A DNA stretch of 64,000 nt from positions 806,001 through 870,000 of the forward strand of contig QKMZ01000003.1 in the NCBI GenBank assembly GCA_003242885.1, written 5' to 3'. Positions within the stretch are counted from its first letter, which is position 1. Each line of letters opens with the position of its first letter. The notes under the pieces were generated by a model that saw only the letters and a program-made list of their open reading frames with translations, was not told where the DNA came from and did not search any database. Below, one piece after another: positions 59,864-64,000 of the stretch. The DNA is from Candidatus Melainabacteria bacterium (GTDB taxonomy: Bacteria; Cyanobacteriota; Vampirovibrionia; Obscuribacterales; Obscuribacteraceae). A program made the position numbers and the translations under genes.

Positions 59864-60031
59864 ATGAACAGGCATAACAGGCAGCCATTAGGCGCCTTGA
59901 GAAGCGCACAGGTCAAGGTGAAAGCAGTGACCATTTCACGGTCACAAGCTCGTCTGGCCGGCGTTTACATCCTCCTCAGCGCTTTGACGCTGAGCCTTTT
60001 TTCCGCATTCAGCCAACTCAGCCACCTCTAG
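59864..60031 (+). CDS. Possible small membrane protein
   Basis: This 55-residue frame has a basic N-terminus (MNRHNRQPLGALRSAQVKVK) and one hydrophobic segment near the end (AGVYILLSALTLSLFSAFSQ). AGGCGG lies 9 nt before the ATG. No family is recognised; coding status is uncertain. The ORF sits alone between gatD and the secreted repeat protein. Confidence 0.4.
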   Translation: MNRHNRQPLGALRSAQVKVKAVTISRSQARLAGVYILLSALTLSLFSAFSQLSHL

Positions 60032-60097
60032 AACCGGCGGAGCAGCGGAATAAAAACCTAGAAGCAAGTTATCTACCACCCCAGGTACCCGCTCCTA

Positions 60098-60682
60098 ATG
60101 GACCTTACTAAAGTTATGAAAAAACCCCTCCTTATTGCAGGCGCAGCCTTTGTTTGCGCCTCTTTAGTTGCTCCTGCCTTTGCGCAGAACAGCAGCTACA
60201 GCTTTCACTACGGCAACGGCACAGCTCGCGTTTGCAACCAAAACCAGATTGGTCTCATGGACCCGTCCGGCAGTTACATCTCCTCCGGAACTCTCAGTAA
60301 GACGGCGCAGGGATTACAGGTCGGTGGCGCTCAAGCCAACCCATTACTCCCCAAAGTACCTTGGGGCGCCAATATCCAGACTCCAGGAGATAATTTCTAC
60401 ACACCACAGAGAATTGAAAAGAAGGGCGGAGCTCAGGTTCCTGTCTCGAAGTGGGGAGCAAACGTGTCTCAACCCGGCGACCAAATTCGCTCCGACCTGG
60501 GGCACCAGGCTGCTCAATACTATGTCCCCGGAACCGTGCTTCAGCGAGGCGGTAGTAGCTACAGAAGTGGCAGTAACGGCGGTCCTAAACTGACGCCTTA
60601 CATCCCCGGTGGCAACGGCATGGCATCCTATGGCGATGACACTGCTAACGGCGCCGGATCAGCAACCAGCGGCAAATACTAG
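60098..60682 (+). CDS. Secreted protein with WGAN-x-PGD repeats
   Basis: A signal peptide (MKKPLLIAGAAFVCASLVAP, cleavage near AFA-QN) leads a mature protein rich in Gly, Ser, Asn and Gln. Two copies of a short motif are visible: WGANIQTPGDNF and WGANVSQPGDQI, about 35 residues apart, each preceded by a PxV/SK segment. The C-terminus is Gly/Ser/Tyr-rich. No family is recognised; a surface or matrix role is speculation. The start could be the ATG at 60098 or 60116. Confidence 0.7.
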   Translation: MDLTKVMKKPLLIAGAAFVCASLVAPAFAQNSSYSFHYGNGTARVCNQNQIGLMDPSGSYISSGTLSKTAQGLQVGGAQANPLLPKVPWGANIQTPGDNFYTPQRIEKKGGAQVPVSKWGANVSQPGDQIRSDLGHQAAQYYVPGTVLQRGGSSYRSGSNGGPKLTPYIPGGNGMASYGDDTANGAGSATSGKY

Positions 60683-60688
60683 AAACTG

Positions 60689-60704
60689 GCGGTTGCAAAA
60701 CCGC
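60689..60704 (+). terminator. Hairpin after the secreted repeat protein gene
   Basis: GCGGTT and AACCGC pair perfectly around GCAA, 6 bp after the stop codon. No T run follows. Confidence 0.4.
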
Positions 60705-60825
60705 ATCTATTTATAGAGCACGAGAAAGGGCCAATATTGGTCTGACATCTTTTGCTACACTTATTTCCTGCGTGCACTCAGGCAGGCGGTTTCACAGCTG
60801 CTTTCGTATAGGTCCTCAGTGTGCT

Positions 60826-60867
60826 CTTAGCGTGTGAGTTCGAGTGTGCTCGAACTCACACGCTGAG
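60826..60867. promoter_or_regulatory. Large 19-bp stem-loop
   Basis: The arms 60826-60844 and 60849-60867 are complementary over 19 bp with a single T-G pair, around a TGTG loop. This is the strongest inverted repeat that I found. No T run follows on the plus strand; the site is about 70 bp upstream of the next gene. Confidence 0.8.
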
Positions 60868-60936
60868 ATTGAAATTCGTCTAAACAACGACTAACCACAA
60901 AGTAAGCAATAGCAAATCAATAGGTTGTGTGAGCTC

Positions 60937-62142
60937 ATGAAAAAAATCGTAGTGCTGGGTGGCGCCGGAGCAATGGGACAAGTCATTGTGCGTGACCTTG
61001 CGGAATTCAGCAATTTCGACTCAATCGTCATCGCTGACTTCAACAAGGACAAAGCCGAAGAGCTGAAAAACAGCCTGAAGAGCAAGAAGTTGGAGGCAGC
61101 GTTCTGCGATCTGAAAGACCCTGCATCGCTCGCCGCAGTACTTAGTGACGCGTTTCTCGTCATCAACTCCACACCATATTATTTCAACGTCGATGTCATG
61201 AAAGCAGCTCTTGCAGCCAGTTGCCACTACATGGATCTGGGTGGACTATTTCATGTGACTAAAAAACAACTTGAATTAAACGACGAATTCCGTAGCAAAG
61301 GCTTGGCTGCAGTGCTGGGCATGGGCGCGGCACCAGGAATGACCAACATCATGGCAGCAGCAGGTGCAGGCGAGCTGGACGAAGTGAAGTCAATCGATAT
61401 CACGGTCGGATGCATCGATTTCGTAACCACTGATCACCCGTTGCAACCGCCTTATGCAATCGACACTATCCTCGATGAATACACAAAAGAACCTATGGTT
61501 TTCGAGGACGGTGAGTATCGAGCAAAGCCACCGATGTCCGGCGAAAAGCTCATTCAATTGCCTGAACCAGTCGGTGCTTGCAAGGCAATTTTGACGCTGC
61601 ACTCAGAAGTTTTGACTCTGCCAAAAACTTACGAACACAAAGGCTGTACCGATGTCACCTTCCGACTTGGCTTGCCGACAGAGTTTCACGACCGCTTGAA
61701 ATTGCTGGTCGATCTCGGCTTCGGTGATAACGAGAAAGTAGAAATTCAAGAAGGGAAATTCACACCGAGAAAAGTGCTTGCTCACTTGATCGAGCGCTTC
61801 CCGCAAACACCTCAAGCACCTGATGATGCCGAAGTTGTTCGCGTCGAAGTAAAAGGAAAGCGCAATGGTCAACCCGTCAATGTAACTCTCGAAACCACAG
61901 TCTTGGCGCACAAAAAATGGGGCTTGTCCTGCGGCGCTTTAGATACAGGCGTGCCACCAGCAATCGTTGCCGACATGATGCTTGCCGGAACGATTATGGA
62001 ACGTGGCGCCATCCCACCTGAAATTTGCGTCCCGCACAAAGAGTTTTTCCACGAGCTTGCCAAACGCACGATTGTTATGCGCAAAACAGTCGAAGAAGTG
62101 CTTATCGAAGCGAAAACAGAAGAAAAGGCAGTTTGCCGCTAA
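60937..62142 (+). CDS. Saccharopine dehydrogenase-like NAD(P)-dependent enzyme
   Basis: The N-terminus MKKIVVLGGAGAMGQVIVRD is a Rossmann dinucleotide-binding motif (GGAGAMG), followed by NSTPYYFNVDVMKAALAASC and GMGAAPGMTNIMAAAGAGEL, typical of the saccharopine dehydrogenase/reductase and carboxynorspermidine synthase family. The substrate is probably an amino acid or polyamine derivative. Length is 401 residues from the ATG at 60937; a GTG lies at 60925. The gene precedes the M48 protease by 47 bp in the same orientation. Confidence 0.9.
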   Translation: MKKIVVLGGAGAMGQVIVRDLAEFSNFDSIVIADFNKDKAEELKNSLKSKKLEAAFCDLKDPASLAAVLSDAFLVINSTPYYFNVDVMKAALAASCHYMDLGGLFHVTKKQLELNDEFRSKGLAAVLGMGAAPGMTNIMAAAGAGELDEVKSIDITVGCIDFVTTDHPLQPPYAIDTILDEYTKEPMVFEDGEYRAKPPMSGEKLIQLPEPVGACKAILTLHSEVLTLPKTYEHKGCTDVTFRLGLPTEFHDRLKLLVDLGFGDNEKVEIQEGKFTPRKVLAHLIERFPQTPQAPDDAEVVRVEVKGKRNGQPVNVTLETTVLAHKKWGLSCGALDTGVPPAIVADMMLAGTIMERGAIPPEICVPHKEFFHELAKRTIVMRKTVEEVLIEAKTEEKAVCR

Positions 62143-62189
62143 CGCAGGCACCTTCACCTCGAGTATCTTGCTCCAGATCGAAAGCGGTA

Positions 62190-64000
62190 ATGAACGAAAT
62201 ACAACAACCAAAAGCTGAAGTCAGAAAAACACTGACTAACATGCCGGCTATGGAAACACCACAAAGCGTCACTCATCAGATGATGCCGGAAGATGAGATT
62301 GCACGCCGCGTTAGCAAAGCCGAAGAAGAAGCAAGAAGAGATTACAAAGGCTACAGACGAAAAGTTTTGGCATTTGCGATGCTCGGCTATCTATATATTC
62401 TTTTCGTGCCTTTGGTGCTCGCACTTTTGATGGCGGGATCAATATGGATCATGGTTGCATCCAAGCACATTTACGGCATTGGAATACAAATCGCGTTCGG
62501 GTTACTAATTGCCCTGTTTGCATACATTCGTGCGCTTTGGGTTTCGCTTACTCCGCCGGCCGGACTTGAACTAGATCGCAGCGAGTATCCGGAATTGTTC
62601 GAACTGGTCACACAATTGTCTGAACAATTGAAAATCAAAGTCGATCACATACTGGTCGATGACCAGTTCAATGCAATGGTGGTGCAACATCCGCGCTTAG
62701 GATTTTTCGGCTGGTACGCAAACTATGTTGTGCTAGGTTTGCCGCTCATGCAGTCCTTGCCGCCACAACATTTCAAATCTGTCCTGGCTCACGAATTCGG
62801 TCACATTTCTGGCAATCACGGCAAAAGCAACTCATTCATTTACAACCAGCGCGTGCGGTTGGTTCAGCTTCTGGTGGCGATGCATCAACATTCACAGATT
62901 GCGCTCGTACTTTTGAGCAGATTCTATGACTGGTACTTCCCACGCTTCAGTGCATCATCTCTTGTCATAGCGAGGGAACACGAAAAACAAGCCGACCTTC
63001 AAGCAATCGAAGTAACAGATAACAAAATTTGCGGGCAGGCTCTGACACTCACAGAAATCAAAGGCAATCAGCTCAATGATATTTGGACTTCAATCCAAAA
63101 CACTATCAAAGACGTTGATACTCCGCCAGATTTGGTTTACTTACAGATCGGCGAAAAGCTTGCAGCCGCACCGGAAGACAAAACCAAATCAGTTGAAAAA
63201 CTAGCCGAAGCGCTCAAGCGACCTACCGACGACGAAGATAGCCACCCCTCACTTAAGGAACGACTGCAACTCGCGAAATTCACGCAAGAAGGTATGCAGC
63301 CGGAAACCCTTTACGATTCGTTGCCGCTAGATTTGACGCAAGTGCAATCGGCAGCGTCTCTCTATTTCGGAAAGAAGTTGCCTTCGATTATTCAGTATTG
63401 CAGCGACCAATGGTTCAATGCCAATAATATGCAGTGGAAGTCTGTTCATGCGCAGATTATTGAAGCAGCAAATGAATTGAAAGAACTCGAAGAGAAGGCT
63501 GAGACTCAAGAACTCTCAGTAGAAGAGTTGGTGAAAGTCGCGAATTTGTTAGCAGTAAAAGATGAGCAACCCGCTGCGTTGGCCGCATTTCAAAAAGTGC
63601 TGGAGCGAGAGCCGCAGCATGCAGAAGCTCGCTATGCCGTTGCGACAATACTTTTGGATAAGGACGACGAAAGTGGTATTGCAATGCTGAAAGAGCTTGC
63701 ATTCCAGAAGAAAGAATTTGGCCTGCACGCCTGTGCTTACCTGCGCGAATACTATGAGAAGAAGCGCAACCAAGATGCGGTCAGAAATTTAGACAAACTC
63801 TGGTTTGAGTATCAAAACATAATAGCAATGGCGCAAGCCGAAAGGCAGAGTGTGAGCAAGTCAGACCTCATCGCTTCACACGATTTGCCCCAAAAAACGG
63901 TTGACCTGGTCGTCGAGATTTTAAGCAAACACAAAGGTGTAAAGGAAGCGTACTTGTACCGCAAAATCATGGAGTATCTTCCGGATCAGAAATTCTATGT
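62190..64000 (+). CDS. M48 family membrane metallopeptidase with TPR-like region (partial, runs off right edge)
   Basis: I translated this from the ATG at 62190 to the window end without meeting a stop. Two membrane helices (residues about 64-88 and 94-118) precede the zinc site HEFGHISGNHG near residue 202, with the third ligand in REHEKQADLQA near residue 265, both typical of Ste24/HtpX peptidases. After the protease domain a helical region follows, with TPR-like repeats (AALAAFQKVLEREPQHAEAR near residue 455). An acidic, cytoplasmic N-terminal 60 residues is unusual. No clear ribosome-binding site is seen. The C-terminus is missing from the window. Confidence 0.9.
   Translation, partial: MNEIQQPKAEVRKTLTNMPAMETPQSVTHQMMPEDEIARRVSKAEEEARRDYKGYRRKVLAFAMLGYLYILFVPLVLALLMAGSIWIMVASKHIYGIGIQIAFGLLIALFAYIRALWVSLTPPAGLELDRSEYPELFELVTQLSEQLKIKVDHILVDDQFNAMVVQHPRLGFFGWYANYVVLGLPLMQSLPPQHFKSVLAHEFGHISGNHGKSNSFIYNQRVRLVQLLVAMHQHSQIALVLLSRFYDWYFPRFSASSLVIAREHEKQADLQAIEVTDNKICGQALTLTEIKGNQLNDIWTSIQNTIKDVDTPPDLVYLQIGEKLAAAPEDKTKSVEKLAEALKRPTDDEDSHPSLKERLQLAKFTQEGMQPETLYDSLPLDLTQVQSAASLYFGKKLPSIIQYCSDQWFNANNMQWKSVHAQIIEAANELKELEEKAETQELSVEELVKVANLLAVKDEQPAALAAFQKVLEREPQHAEARYAVATILLDKDDESGIAMLKELAFQKKEFGLHACAYLREYYEKKRNQDAVRNLDKLWFEYQNIIAMAQAERQSVSKSDLIASHDLPQKTVDLVVEILSKHKGVKEAYLYRKIMEYLPDQKFY

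Noticed and set aside
1..64000. CRISPR array, insertion sequence or prophage
   Set aside because: No regularly spaced repeats, transposase or phage genes were seen.

Overview
The window is a chromosomal stretch with bacterial gene density and no insertion sequence, prophage, CRISPR array or rRNA. I infer an aerobic or respiring bacterium with lipopolysaccharide, close to the non-photosynthetic sister lineages of Cyanobacteria (Melainabacteria/Vampirovibrionia, perhaps Obscuribacterales-like). Several independent signs support this. There is a SufR-type repressor divergent from a suf operon, and an Mrp/ApbC ATPase whose C-terminal CxxC is replaced by the 'SYFQPP' type I associate with cyanobacteria. 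There is a cyanobacterial-type single-SLH envelope protein and a phytochrome-like PAS-GAF-PHY protein. KdsA shows that Kdo/LPS is made. The lineage is an inference; no rRNA is present to test it.

Layout. 1-5.1 kb (minus): complex I genes in the order nuoA-B-C-D-H-I, with no nuoE/F/G between D and H, running off the left edge inside nuoI. 5.7-8.9 kb: RNase III, a small secreted coiled-coil protein, and ribosomal protein S1 behind a hairpin-rich leader. 8.9-12.5 kb (minus): a very long GAF-GAF-linker-HD-GYP protein and a Nudix hydrolase. 12.7-17.9 kb (plus): a tightly coupled membrane protein / DUF4129-like / DUF4350-like / MoxR / DUF58 operon. 18-24 kb: a GAF-LuxR regulator, an HExxH protein of unknown family, PxpA (5-oxoprolinase A), and a TPR protein. 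23.3-26.5 kb: an ECF sigma factor, its zinc-finger anti-sigma and a Spy-like periplasmic protein in one minus-strand operon, divergent from an exported tyrosine/dual-specificity phosphatase. 26.5-36.3 kb: a double aspartic-protease/TPR protein, KdsA, small genes, a GH57 glycosidase, pyruvate kinase and an S41/PDZ protease. 36.4-43.5 kb: sufR divergent from sufC-B-D-(Rieske ferredoxin)-sufS-sufU-(MIP18/SufT-like), a complete Fe-S assembly operon that would serve complex I and other Fe-S enzymes. 43.6-64 kb: a nucleoside hydrolase, a phytochrome-like protein, an alpha/beta-hydrolase-TPR-thioredoxin fusion, TPR proteins, Mrp, RecN, tRNA-Gln, ribosomal protein L25, a sensor kinase, an IMPase-family phosphatase, the SLH protein, GatD, secreted proteins, a saccharopine-dehydrogenase-like enzyme and an M48 protease cut by the right edge.

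The main unexplained structure is a dispersed 16-bp element, GAATCG-ATAA-CGATTC in either orientation. It occurs six times at four intergenic sites spread over about 55 kb and I did not see it inside a gene. Two copies form a 36-bp direct repeat in which the 4-nt centre is inverted. Other unusual items are a 4 x 24-bp repeat array lying in the wrong frame at the 3' end of a histidine kinase gene that also carries an A9 run; a phytochrome-like protein with no bilin-attachment cysteine and no output domain; an RNase III with Arg in place of a conserved metal-binding Asp; an S41 protease without a signal peptide; a triple 16-bp iteron upstream of sufR; and a 19-bp near-perfect hairpin at 60826-60867.
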